Shown: piece after piece, positions 27,162-35,105 of the stretch
Layout: every line of letters starts with the position of its first letter
Position numbering within the stretch: the first letter of the stretch is position 1
From: JAVVEH01 sp032251435
GTDB lineage: Bacteria > Verrucomicrobiota > Lentisphaeria > Oligosphaerales > MVZH01
Assembly (NCBI GenBank): GCA_032251435.1
Contig: JAVVEH010000007.1
Location: 1 to 64,000 of the forward strand
DNA: 64,000 bases
Direction of reading: 5' to 3'
Notes under the pieces: model-generated
What the model was told of the DNA's origin: nothing
The model's input: only the letters and a program-made list of their open reading frames with translations
Database searches by the model: none
Translations under genes and position numbers: made by a program

Positions 27162-28052
27162 ATGTTGAAAGATCATCAGGACATTCGTATTGGCACACTC
27201 GTCCAAGGCGCGAAAGGCGCCGACTACCTCCGGCAAATCATTCCCCATGGCTTCGAGAGCTTTCAATTGACATTCTGGAAAAATCTGGAAGGTGTCGAGC
27301 TGACAAAACTCGCCCGGGAGGTCAACACCGTCTTGGAGGAATTCGGCGGCGGCGCGGTCATCAGTTCGCTGGCTGTCTTCGGCAACCCCTTGATGGATGA
27401 TGTCTGCGTCGACGCCTGGAAAGCCTGCATTGACAACGCCCACCTGTTTGGCACCGACCTAGTCTGCGGCTTCGCCGGGAGGGTCGTGGACAAACCGGTG
27501 CCCGAATCCATGCCCCGGTTTAAGTATATTTTCGGCGATCTGCTGAAACGGGCGGCGGACAAGGGGGCCCGCGTCGCCTTTGAAAATTGCGACATGGGCG
27601 GCACCTGGCTCCGCGGTGACTGGAATATCGCCCACTCCCCGCACGCCTGGGAGATGATGTTTGATATCCTGCCGGTCGAAAACATGGGGTTGGAATGGGA
27701 ACCCTGCCACCAGCTCTACAGCTTGGCTGATCCCCTCCCCCAGCTCCGCAAATGGGTCCACAAGGTTTTTCACGTCCACGGAAAAGACGCCACGGTTCTC
27801 TGGGAGGTCGTCAGAGACTACGGCATCCGCGGGGGCAAGGCCTTCGCCTATCACCGCACACCGGGCTTCGGCGACACCAACTGGACGGACGTGATTTCCA
27901 TCCTGCGCATGGGCGGCTACAAAGGAAGTATCGACATCGAGGGCTGGCACGACCCGGTTTACCGCGAAGTTCTCGAGATGACCGGACAGGTGCGCGCCCT
28001 CCATTATCTGAAAAACTGCCGGGGCGGAGACTTTGTCGAAAATCCAGCGTGA
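27162..28052 (+). CDS. Sugar phosphate isomerase/epimerase family TIM barrel
   Basis: About 296 residues. ATG 27162 has a perfect AGGAGG 6 nt upstream; the open frame upstream of it is a different, non-homologous stretch. It belongs to the AP endonuclease 2/xylose isomerase-like TIM-barrel family. The metal ligands typical of these enzymes are visible as Glu in AFENCD, Glu/His in EWEPCHQ, His in HVHGKD and Glu in DIEGWHDP. Such proteins isomerise or epimerise sugars such as inosose or tagatose derivatives in the cytoplasm. The substrate is not predictable; a sugar-degradation role would agree with the neighbouring SGNH hydrolase. No signal peptide. Confidence 0.85.
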   Translation: MLKDHQDIRIGTLVQGAKGADYLRQIIPHGFESFQLTFWKNLEGVELTKLAREVNTVLEEFGGGAVISSLAVFGNPLMDDVCVDAWKACIDNAHLFGTDLVCGFAGRVVDKPVPESMPRFKYIFGDLLKRAADKGARVAFENCDMGGTWLRGDWNIAHSPHAWEMMFDILPVENMGLEWEPCHQLYSLADPLPQLRKWVHKVFHVHGKDATVLWEVVRDYGIRGGKAFAYHRTPGFGDTNWTDVISILRMGGYKGSIDIEGWHDPVYREVLEMTGQVRALHYLKNCRGGDFVENPA

Positions 28053-28299
28053 TCCGTGAAACCCGCGGCTGGGGTCCCTTGCCCGGCCCGCGGAGTTTCC
28101 CAAAAACACCCCGCACGAGCGCGCCATTGCAAACCAGACAGCGGGCCAGCGGGCGGATAAGACGCCTCAGATCCATCCGGTCGGGCATCTGCCGGAGCTG
28201 TTCCTAGGGTTGATCCGAGTGAATTGCGCGGACACAGTCAATCTATGGCGGATCGCGCTCCGCCCCGTGGCGGTCTCCAGAACGTACTCCAGAATATCG

Positions 28300-29655
28300 C
28301 TATTCGACCGCTTGCGACGGAAACGCGTACGCCGGCCAGCCGTTCTTGTCCCGCAGATTCGGAATGGCCGTATCGAACCATCCCATACGGACGAATTTGG
28401 GTGTCGCGACCCTGCCGGCGGTGACAACAACCTGATCGTCCGCGATCCTGGCTTCAGCCGCCACAAACGTCTTGCCATCAGCCGACAGCTCAAAGAAACT
28501 CGGGGGTTGGCCATCCTTTGTCGTCAATCCCTGATCGACAAAATAGAAACTGACCCGCGCCGCGGTCCCGTCTCGAACCGCTTTTGAAAACACCGGGCCG
28601 GTTGTCACCACATTTTCACCATATTGATTTTTCAGCGCCAGCGCCGCCAGCCGTTCGCCGACCGGCTGCTTTGACCGCGGGTGAATCTGCTTGACGTGGA
28701 TGCCGGCATCGTGCAGGGGAACGATACCCATCCCCGGGATTTCCCTGGCAGCCCGATATTGAGCGGCCCACACCGAGTCGCTGATCAGCGATGTCCTCGT
28801 CTCCGCCTTGCTGTAGGGGGCGATCTGAACTTGGTAAAAAGGCAAGCCGGGCATATTGAACGCGCGCGACCAGCCGTTATGCAGAGCTTTCAGACACTCG
28901 AAATAGTTATCCGCACCGCGATTGGATTCGCCTTGATACCAAATTACTCCTTTGATCGCGTAATCAGCGACTGGAGCGATACGTTTCGTGAAGATATCCG
29001 AGGCCTTGTTCCCCAAGCGGGCGGCTTCGGCTTCCGCGGGCGGCACAAAGGGTTCGATCTTCGATCCCAGCTGGGCGATGACGACATACCCCACCGGGAC
29101 ATCCAGAGTCTGCTCAAGTTTAAGGGCGAAAAAGAAGCCGACCGCCGAGGTGTGAAGCGCCTGTTCAGAGAGTAGATACCACTTGCCGTTGACAAACCCC
29201 CGCACCCGTTTGTTGTCCTTCTGCTCGGTGAATATCCGCCGCTGATCACCCGGAACCTGCTTCACCCCGGACACCATATTCGACTGCCCCGAAGCCAGCC
29301 AGACCTCACCGACGAGGACATCAGCAATGATTAATGGCGTGTCACGCCGTAGATCCCGCGAAGGGGGAATGGTTGAGGGGGCAACCGTCAGCGTCCGCGG
29401 CTCGGAAGAAGCCTCCAGGGGATCCAGTTCAACCTGCCAGTTTCCATCAGCATCCGCGGTGGCGCTTTTTTCCTGTCCCGCGAACCGCACGGTCACTTTC
29501 CCGCCCTGACCCGCGGTCCCCCAGATCTTCAGCGGCACGCCCTGCTGTAGAATCATGTGATCCTGAAAAATCTCGGGAAGCGTCACCGCCGCCTGGGCAC
29601 CGATGCCCAGTGTCATCAGGGCCAGAATTGGTACAAAGGCAAGCGATTTTATCAT
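28300..29655 (-). CDS. Secreted sialate O-acetylesterase-like SGNH hydrolase (second copy)
   Basis: About 451 residues and a paralogue of the enzyme at 1.6-3.1 kb. ATG 29655 has AAGGA 7 nt upstream. The signal peptide ends near GAQAA (residue 23). GQSNM at 123-127 carries the serine nucleophile, IWYQGESN is conserved, and QIHPRSKQPVGERLA provides the histidine. It is shorter than the first copy mainly in the central region. The 247-nt gap to the upstream TIM-barrel gene holds only a fragment of the GGGTCCCTTGCCCGG repeat. Function is inferred as deacetylation of a carbohydrate in the periplasm. Confidence 0.88.
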   Translation of the reverse strand: MIKSLAFVPILALMTLGIGAQAAVTLPEIFQDHMILQQGVPLKIWGTAGQGGKVTVRFAGQEKSATADADGNWQVELDPLEASSEPRTLTVAPSTIPPSRDLRRDTPLIIADVLVGEVWLASGQSNMVSGVKQVPGDQRRIFTEQKDNKRVRGFVNGKWYLLSEQALHTSAVGFFFALKLEQTLDVPVGYVVIAQLGSKIEPFVPPAEAEAARLGNKASDIFTKRIAPVADYAIKGVIWYQGESNRGADNYFECLKALHNGWSRAFNMPGLPFYQVQIAPYSKAETRTSLISDSVWAAQYRAAREIPGMGIVPLHDAGIHVKQIHPRSKQPVGERLAALALKNQYGENVVTTGPVFSKAVRDGTAARVSFYFVDQGLTTKDGQPPSFFELSADGKTFVAAEARIADDQVVVTAGRVATPKFVRMGWFDTAIPNLRDKNGWPAYAFPSQAVE

Positions 29656-30421
29656 GATCAATCCTTTTTTCTTCCGTTTAGACGCATGCGGAACAGTTTT
29701 TTCGCGAGGTCATCCGTTCTGAGCTTTTCAGTGGTCTCCAGCCGTTCTCGTGAATCCGGGCCATCAACATAGCATGCGGCACCCCTCTGTAAACAGAGTC
29801 TCGAACCAAGCTCGAAATGGAGTTAGGTGTCCGGACACTGACCCGCGCCGCGGGGCGGTGACCAACGGGATCGGCAACATCTTAGTTCGCTCGCGCGAAA
29901 AAATAAAAAGATAAGGATCCTTTGCCGGAGCGCAAGCCGGGTTTCCGAAATGACGCGGCCAGTGGCAAGGGCAGTGTTCCGGGCGGTGACCCGTTCCATT
30001 TTCCCCATTTTTTGACGGACGCGGATAGAGAGCTATATTCGCATCCGCCTATTCTAGAGCGGCTGAAAGCCTTGACGGATAAAGGAGAATAATGGCCCCA
30101 ACGGGCATGATTTTCCAGGTTGGCATGGCAATTCCTCCCGCTGGATCAGCGTATCTCTCGCCGTGGTGAAGTCCACCGCACGCAACAAACAAATGCGACA
30201 ACCAAAACATTCCGCGACACCAAATTCCCGGACGCGGTTGATCTCCACCAGGAATATCATGCCCCGACGGGGATCCATGCCAAACCGTATTTTCGCGAAG
30301 CCAAGCGTGCTTGAATAAAATGCCCCGATTGCCCGCGTCTGTGTGCCGACCGGTGGCTGTCAAACAAAAAAACCCTTCATCCATCAAAGATTCCGGCCAT
30401 TGATGAGTCATATAGTGTGAC
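29656..30421. other. Long intergenic region before the sigma-factor cluster
   Basis: 766 nt with no recognisable gene. It contains a perfect 12-nt palindrome GTGTCCGGACAC at 29827-29838. A 25-codon frame at 30092-30169 has a good ribosome-binding site (AAAGGAG) but no recognisable family. Minus-strand frames around 30050-30280 look like decayed or spurious coding sequence. It must contain the promoter of the ECF cluster, which I could not pinpoint. Confidence 0.5.
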
Positions 30422-30988
30422 ATGAACGATAATCACCTGAGAATTGAGTCGGACGAGGAATTGGTTGAACGCCTGCGGATGGGCGGGCAACCGGAACTTT
30501 TTGACGAATTGATTCACCGGCATCTTGAAAAGACCCGAAGCATGATTTACGGCATCGTACTCAATCACCATGACGCGGACGACCTGGTTCAGGAGGTGTT
30601 TGTCCGGGCCTACCGGGGAATTTCCCGGTTCAGGCAAAAGGCGAAATTTTCAACCTGGCTCTACCGGATCGCGGTCAACACCAGCCGGTCGTTTCTGAAA
30701 AAGCGCGGCCGGTTCGTCCCGGTGGAAAATGAGCACATAGAGAGGCATGGAATCGGCGGGTGCGGGACGCATCCGCTGCAGAGCCGGGAAAAGCTCGACC
30801 AGATTGGCGCCGCGCTGGCGGCATTGTCTCCCAGCCTGCGGGCGGCGATTGTTCTGACGGCGATCGAGGGGCACGGGATTGCGGCGGCCGCAGACATCGA
30901 AGGATGCGCGCAGGCCACCATGTACTGGCGCATCCACAAGGCCCGGAAGATTCTGAAATCCAGCCTCAAGGAGGTTTTGGAACAATGA
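30422..30988 (+). CDS. ECF-type RNA polymerase sigma factor
   Basis: A 188-residue sigma-70 family protein with only regions 2 and 4, the ECF layout. Region 2 contains DADDLVQEVFVRAYRGISRF and STWLYRIAVN; region 4 (about 140-182) contains SLRAAIVLTAIEGHGIAAAA and the recognition helix around ATMYWRIHKARK. It should direct transcription of a small regulon in response to an envelope or extracytoplasmic cue. Its stop overlaps the start of the next gene (ATGA), the usual arrangement for a sigma/anti-sigma pair, and the whole cluster to 51.7 kb runs in the same direction, so it is the probable regulator of that cluster. Confidence 0.9.
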   Translation: MNDNHLRIESDEELVERLRMGGQPELFDELIHRHLEKTRSMIYGIVLNHHDADDLVQEVFVRAYRGISRFRQKAKFSTWLYRIAVNTSRSFLKKRGRFVPVENEHIERHGIGGCGTHPLQSREKLDQIGAALAALSPSLRAAIVLTAIEGHGIAAAADIEGCAQATMYWRIHKARKILKSSLKEVLEQ

Positions 30989-31800
30989 AAGACACCGACA
31001 TAAAACTGAATGACACGCTCAGGCGCTGGCAAGCGGAACAGACGCCTGAAACAAAGCACATGGAGCATTTAAACGGACGGATTCGCCATGCAATCCGAAA
31101 GGGGACAAGGAACCCCGTGCCGGCACCTTCGGGTGTCGGCACACCTTTTGCCCCCTTCCTTGGACGGCTGGCGTATTCCGCGCTGGGGATGGCAGCCATC
31201 CTGACCCTTCTATTGGTGGTTCATTTGAGGGAAGAGGAGGAGAGGACTTCCAATGGACATCGCCCGGCATTTGCGGACTCCGCACAATCCCTGGCCGCCC
31301 TCGATGGCGAGGTGCTGGCGGAAGCGGCGATGCTCTTCCGGGAGATGAATGCCAGCCTCGCCGACCGCCTGAAATGGGTGGCGGAGACCGACGAGGATGT
31401 CCAGGTCGCCACCATTGACCAGGATCGGCCCGGGGGGCTGCCGGAGGAAGGACCGCTGGTGCTGGTGAGGACGCTGGTGTTGTCAAGGCCCTCCTCCGGC
31501 GGCAGATGGCGGTCCGACTGGCGGGCCCAGGTGGTGACCCGGGCCCAGGAAATGGTGCAGGTCGATCTGGGCGGAGACGCTGCCTCTTTGACGATCTGGA
31601 CGTTTCCGGTCAATGGGGAGGCGGTGGCGGTTGACAGCCAACTGAAGCTGAAGGGCACCCTTGAGATTGAATCGTCGGTGTCGGAAATCCTGCTCTCGGC
31701 GCATCCGGCCGGGATCCACACCTTTTTCCGCGACGGCCGGGAATACCGTGTCATGCAGGTGGCCACCGTGCTGGCCAATCAAAGAGGGCAGGCAATATGA
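30985..31800 (+). CDS. Membrane-anchored protein, putative anti-sigma factor
   Basis: A 271-residue protein starting at ATG 30985 inside the sigma gene's stop (ATGA overlap), with AAGGAGG about 11 nt upstream. Cytoplasmic residues 1-60 carry conserved-looking charged helices (TLRRWQAEQTPETKHMEHLNGRI); one membrane helix at 62-80 (LAYSALGMAAILTLLLVVH); the rest is a beta-rich extracytoplasmic domain. No HxxxCxxC zinc motif is seen, so it is not a classical ZAS anti-sigma factor. Position, topology and coupling nevertheless argue for an anti-sigma role; this is inference. A GC hairpin element sits in the cytoplasmic part (31117-31142). Confidence 0.7.
   Translation: MKDTDIKLNDTLRRWQAEQTPETKHMEHLNGRIRHAIRKGTRNPVPAPSGVGTPFAPFLGRLAYSALGMAAILTLLLVVHLREEEERTSNGHRPAFADSAQSLAALDGEVLAEAAMLFREMNASLADRLKWVAETDEDVQVATIDQDRPGGLPEEGPLVLVRTLVLSRPSSGGRWRSDWRAQVVTRAQEMVQVDLGGDAASLTIWTFPVNGEAVAVDSQLKLKGTLEIESSVSEILLSAHPAGIHTFFRDGREYRVMQVATVLANQRGQAI
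31117..31142 (+). repeat. TTCG-capped hairpin inside the coding sequence
   Basis: An 11-bp near-perfect stem (10 of 11 pairs; GTGCCGGCACC and GGTGTCGGCAC) closed by a TTCG tetraloop, within the anti-sigma-like gene just before its membrane helix. It reads in frame as a Pro/Gly-rich linker (VPAPSGVGTP), so it resembles a small palindromic element inserted at a permissive site. Confidence 0.6.
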
Positions 31801-33080
31801 AACCGACTGACTGCGATCCCATAACTGGCAAAATCCTGAATACATTTGGAATTTGGTTCGGAACAAAGTTCAGGACAAGGTTAGTTCAGCCATCCCGGGG
31901 GATGGCTGTGACACCCAACCTTCCATTCTGGCATTGTCTGACAGGTCTCTGCTGTCTGCTGGCCGGCGGGCTGGTCATGGCGGCGGAAGCAAAACCAGCC
32001 TTGATCATCGAGGAGGAATGGCGGAACATCTTTGGAGGAGAAAAACTGGTTCTGCATGTGCGGGCGGAAACCGGTCAGCCGTCCGATGGACACTTGACCT
32101 ATGCGGTTTCGGTCGCCGCCGGGGTGATTGTCCGCGGGGAAAGAGTCATGCGGTACGGGCCGGCGGGAAATGCCACGTTCATTACGGTCGATGTGCCTGA
32201 TATCAAGGACGGCATCCGCATGCCGCTGCGGGTGGACCTGGTTCTCCGCGCCACGCGGCCAGGCCGGCCGCTCGTCGAAAAAACGCTTGAGTTCACGGTG
32301 TTTCCGCGGGATCCATTTCACCTCAAGCAGAAGGAGCTGGAAAAGCTTCATCTGGGGCTTTACGATCCCGACGGAGCGACAGCCCATGTCTTCCAGAAAG
32401 CCGATGTCCCGTTTACCCGCCTGCCAACGCTTGATGCCTGCCTGAAGCACGACGGCCTGGTGGTGATCAGGGAGGGATTTGGCGGACGGGACCAGAAGAA
32501 TTTTTGCCACGCCCTGCGCCAGGCGGCCGCGTCCGGAAAAAACGTTCTGGTTTTGATGCCGGAAGAGGCAAGCATCCCCTTGGAGTTCGAGCCGGAGACG
32601 GTGCCCGTCAGCCTGAGCCTGGAGACATCCCGGGTGATCCACCGGCTGGACAAGAAGCTGGATGCCACCACCTGGGGGGGCGGGCGCAAGAGCGTCGGGG
32701 CGGCCTGCCAGCTCGTGGCTGTCAGAAACCAAACGCTTGCGGAGTTCGCAAAAGGCGGCAGTGGGCCATCGGGGCTCAAAATCCCCGGTCAGAATAGCAA
32801 GAAACAAAATCAGAATGGTGATGCTAATCGGATGGAGTTGGGTTCGGGACACCGCCCCGAAGGGGCAGAGCCAAAGCGGAGCGAATGGCAACGTTCGGGA
32901 CAAGGTTCGGGACAAGGTTTGTCTCAAGAACGCGGCTGGAGCTGGCTGGAGATGGATTTTCCCGGCAACGGCAGGCTGCTGGTGGTGGGCTTCCCGGTCA
33001 TCGAAGCCTGGGAGGAAAGCCCGACGCCGCGCTTCTTGCTGAGTCGGTTGTTGGAATATGTAGCGGGTAATGTCAAATAA
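31797..33080 (+). CDS. Secreted protein of unknown function
   Basis: A 427-residue protein whose ATG overlaps the stop of the previous gene (ATGA). The signal-peptide-like hydrophobic run (LTGLCCLLAGGLVMAAEA) begins only near residue 45; the first 35 residues are encoded partly by a repeat element (31854-31883), so ATG 31902 may be a functional alternative. The mature part starts with beta-strands (KPALIIEEEWRNIFGG), followed by a Rossmann-like section with HDGLVVIREGFGG and KNVLVLMPEEA, resembling glutamine-amidotransferase-like domains of surface glycan-related proteins, but without a catalytic Cys triad that I can see. A repeat-derived insert (about 32770-32930) splits the C-terminal domain. 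Function unknown; probably periplasmic. Confidence 0.7.
   Translation: MKPTDCDPITGKILNTFGIWFGTKFRTRLVQPSRGMAVTPNLPFWHCLTGLCCLLAGGLVMAAEAKPALIIEEEWRNIFGGEKLVLHVRAETGQPSDGHLTYAVSVAAGVIVRGERVMRYGPAGNATFITVDVPDIKDGIRMPLRVDLVLRATRPGRPLVEKTLEFTVFPRDPFHLKQKELEKLHLGLYDPDGATAHVFQKADVPFTRLPTLDACLKHDGLVVIREGFGGRDQKNFCHALRQAAASGKNVLVLMPEEASIPLEFEPETVPVSLSLETSRVIHRLDKKLDATTWGGGRKSVGAACQLVAVRNQTLAEFAKGGSGPSGLKIPGQNSKKQNQNGDANRMELGSGHRPEGAEPKRSEWQRSGQGSGQGLSQERGWSWLEMDFPGNGRLLVVGFPVIEAWEESPTPRFLLSRLLEYVAGNVK
31854..31883 (+). repeat. GGTTCGGGACAA-type repeat, site 1
   Basis: A degenerate two-and-a-half-unit run (GGTTCGGAACAAAGTTCAGG) near the 5' end of the secreted-protein gene, coding for a stretch before the signal peptide. 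Confidence 0.6.
32839..32920 (+). repeat. GGTTCGGGACAA-type repeat, site 2 (in frame)
   Basis: Contains GGTTCGGGAC at 32840-32850, a small GC hairpin (GCCCCGAAGGGGC) and two exact tandem units GTTCGGGACAAG at 32892-32916. It encodes a Ser/Gly/Gln-rich loop that interrupts the C-terminal domain of the secreted protein. Confidence 0.75.
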
Positions 33081-33157
33081 CGTCTCAAAACGTATGCGCA
33101 AAGCCAAATTCACGTGGCGAAGCAATAGGAAACAAGATAGCGGTATACGAAGAAACA

Positions 33158-33184
33158 AACCTACTCCAGAACCTACTCCAAAAA
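33158..33184 (-). repeat. GGTTCTGGAGTA-type repeat, site 3, inverted
   Basis: Read on the minus strand it is GGAGTAGGTTCTGGAGTAGG, a variant of the same 12-nt unit as sites 1, 2 and 4 but in the opposite orientation. It ends two bases before the start codon of the four-helix-bundle gene. Confidence 0.65.
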
Positions 33185-33185
33185 C

Positions 33186-33962
33186 ATGAACGAACCCGCA
33201 AAACTAAATCACGAGAAGCTACTTGTCTATCCGCTGCTTCTGCAATTTCTTGCAGAAGCAAACGAGCATGCCTGTGGTTGGGGGAATATTCATGCCATCT
33301 CTGACCATTACAGCCGTGCGTCTGAGGGAATTTTGCTAAGCCTTGCAGAAGCTTCTCGGTCAAAGCAGGCAGGCTTGAAGCAAACATCAGTGGATTGTAG
33401 CTTGGGTTCTATGCTTGAATGCGCAGCTTGTTTTGACATTGCTGTCGCCAAAGGAATCATGAATAGTCTGTCGTGCAGGAACCTGAAGCAACGACTTGCC
33501 ACCATTTACAAGATGACAGTCGGTTTGAAGAAGTCATGGCAGGAAATGGAATTGCGCGAGGATGCCTCCGCACACATGCAGAGTTACGTTTTTCTTCATG
33601 AGGGTTTGGCTGCCTACAAGCTTGGCATCCAAGTAATACAGGAATTAACCGTCGGCGGGATCGCAGAATCTCTTAGCAGACCGCATTTCCGCCGGATTGA
33701 CGAAGCTGCCACTGCGATCATCCTGCATATTGCTGAGGGAAATGGGCGTTTTTCGGACTTGGATCAGGCACGTTTTTTGGATATGGCCAACCAAGCTGTC
33801 ACAAAGCTATCAGTTCGGCTTGACCTGTGCGCCCTGAAAGGGGAGATCAATGATAGAATCGTGCCTACGATCAAGGGTTTGTTGGTACGTCTAGCTGGCG
33901 CAACAGCAAAACTAGCTGCAAGAAAGAGAGGGGACACTGTGACGAAGGTAACTTATGCTTAA
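33186..33962 (+). CDS. Duplicated S23-type four-helix-bundle protein
   Basis: 258 residues with two copies of the S23/IVP four-helix-bundle fold. The first (about 8-115) has KLNHEKLLVYPLLLQF and SRASEGILLSLAEASR; the second (about 130-250) has the better-preserved IILHIAEGNGR and NQAVTKLSVRLDLC. The family is known from 23S rRNA intervening sequences and as Avd in diversity-generating retroelements; it is a small helical bundle that binds nucleic acid or a reverse transcriptase in the Avd case. Single-domain members are about 120 residues, so this is a tandem fusion. No ribosome-binding site precedes ATG 33186. It is flanked by oppositely oriented copies of a 12-nt-unit repeat, and its codon use and lower GC differ from its neighbours, suggesting a mobile cassette. 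Confidence 0.8.
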   Translation: MNEPAKLNHEKLLVYPLLLQFLAEANEHACGWGNIHAISDHYSRASEGILLSLAEASRSKQAGLKQTSVDCSLGSMLECAACFDIAVAKGIMNSLSCRNLKQRLATIYKMTVGLKKSWQEMELREDASAHMQSYVFLHEGLAAYKLGIQVIQELTVGGIAESLSRPHFRRIDEAATAIILHIAEGNGRFSDLDQARFLDMANQAVTKLSVRLDLCALKGEINDRIVPTIKGLLVRLAGATAKLAARKRGDTVTKVTYA

Positions 33963-33973
33963 TCACAGAAGGA

Positions 33974-34020
33974 TTTTGGTTCGGGACAAGGTTCGGGAGT
34001 AAGTTCGGGACAAGGTTTTT
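33974..34020 (+). repeat. GGTTCGGGACAA-type repeat, site 4
   Basis: Four tandem 12-nt units (GGTTCGGGACAA, GGTTCGGGAGTA, AGTTCGGGACAA, GG) immediately after the four-helix-bundle gene. Orientation is opposite to site 3, so the gene lies between inverted copies. Confidence 0.8.
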
Positions 34021-34064
34021 TCTATTTCGCACGACTCTGTCAAACAAGGAGAAGGAGAAGATTG

Positions 34065-35096
34065 ATGGACACACGCATGAATTCGCAGGTCGGACAATTT
34101 AACGTTACGCAGCTACAGAAGGAGCACAACACCATGAAAAAGATGATCAAACCCGTGAAGATGATGCTTGCCACTCTCGCTTTTCTTGGCATTTTGGCAC
34201 CCGTTTACGCCCAGGAACCCACCCCCGTCTACCCGACGGCCATCTTCCCGTTCCAGGAACGGGGAAACGAAGTGGCCGGCTACGGAGAACAGGTCGGGGA
34301 TCTGTTATTCGCCCTGCTGGCCGTCGATCCGGAACTCTATCTGGTTGATCGGGCCGACATGAAAAAAATGCTGGACGAAGCGGAATTGAACCTCTCCGGC
34401 ATGGTGACCCCTGGCCAGGCGACCCAGGTTGGACAGTTGACCGGGGCGAAAATCATCGTCACCGGATCGGTGATGGCCGTCGGCAACAAGACCTATGTGG
34501 TGGCCAAAATCATCGGCACGGAAACCACCCGCGTCCTGGGCGCCTCCGTCAAAGGCGACCCGAAGGACGACATCGACGCGCTGGTCGAGCAACTGTCCGA
34601 AAAAGTTGCCGCCACCATCCGCGAGCGGGCTGTGGAACTGGTCGCAAAACCTATCGAAAAGAAGGATCTGGTTGCCGAACTCAAAGAAAAATTGGGTGAT
34701 GCGAAGCGTCCGCCCCTGTTCATCACCATCCGTGAGCGCCATGTCGGACAGGCCACCATCGATCCGGCCGCCGAAACCGAAGTCACGCTGCTGGCCACCG
34801 AAACCGGTTTTGAGGTCGTTGATCCCAAGACCGGTCGCCGGAAGGACGCTTCAATTGTTCTCGAAGGGGAAGGCTTCAGTGAATTCGCCATGCGCAAAGG
34901 CAATTTGGTCAGTGTCAAAGCCCGTCTCGAACTGAAAGCCATCGACACCGCCACCGACAAAGTCATCGCCATCGACCGGCAGACAGCGGTGGTCGTCGAC
35001 CTGACCGAGCAGATTGCCGGCAAGGCGGCTTTGGAGAAAGCGGCCCGCGAAATCGCCGCCCGCCTGCTGCCAAAACTGGTTGAAAAAGAGCGGTAA
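34065..35096 (+). CDS. CsgG-like secreted protein
   Basis: About 343 residues from ATG 34065, which follows a very strong AAGGAGAAGGAG; ATG 34134, with GGAG 9 nt upstream, gives a more normal signal peptide (MLATLAFLGILAPVYAQ) and about 320 residues. The mature part shows the CsgG/FlgO-like nucleotide-binding-like alpha/beta fold: TAIFPFQERG, LYLVDRADMKKMLDEAELNLSGM, TGAKIIVTGSVMAVGNKTYVVAKII. CsgG-type domains build or accompany outer-membrane export channels, but the membrane-spanning hairpins of true CsgG are not obvious here. The first CsgG-like domain of each of the five following giant proteins has the same fingerprint, so this is the single-domain relative. Only 9 nt separate it from the first of them. 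Confidence 0.78.
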   Translation: MDTRMNSQVGQFNVTQLQKEHNTMKKMIKPVKMMLATLAFLGILAPVYAQEPTPVYPTAIFPFQERGNEVAGYGEQVGDLLFALLAVDPELYLVDRADMKKMLDEAELNLSGMVTPGQATQVGQLTGAKIIVTGSVMAVGNKTYVVAKIIGTETTRVLGASVKGDPKDDIDALVEQLSEKVAATIRERAVELVAKPIEKKDLVAELKEKLGDAKRPPLFITIRERHVGQATIDPAAETEVTLLATETGFEVVDPKTGRRKDASIVLEGEGFSEFAMRKGNLVSVKARLELKAIDTATDKVIAIDRQTAVVVDLTEQIAGKAALEKAAREIAARLLPKLVEKER

Positions 35097-35105
35097 TCAC
35101 CCCGG

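Noticed and set aside
30092..30169. 25-codon leader peptide with AAAGGAG before the sigma cluster
   Set aside because: Good ribosome-binding site but no attenuator structure, no family and no codon bias to support it; mentioned only in the region description.
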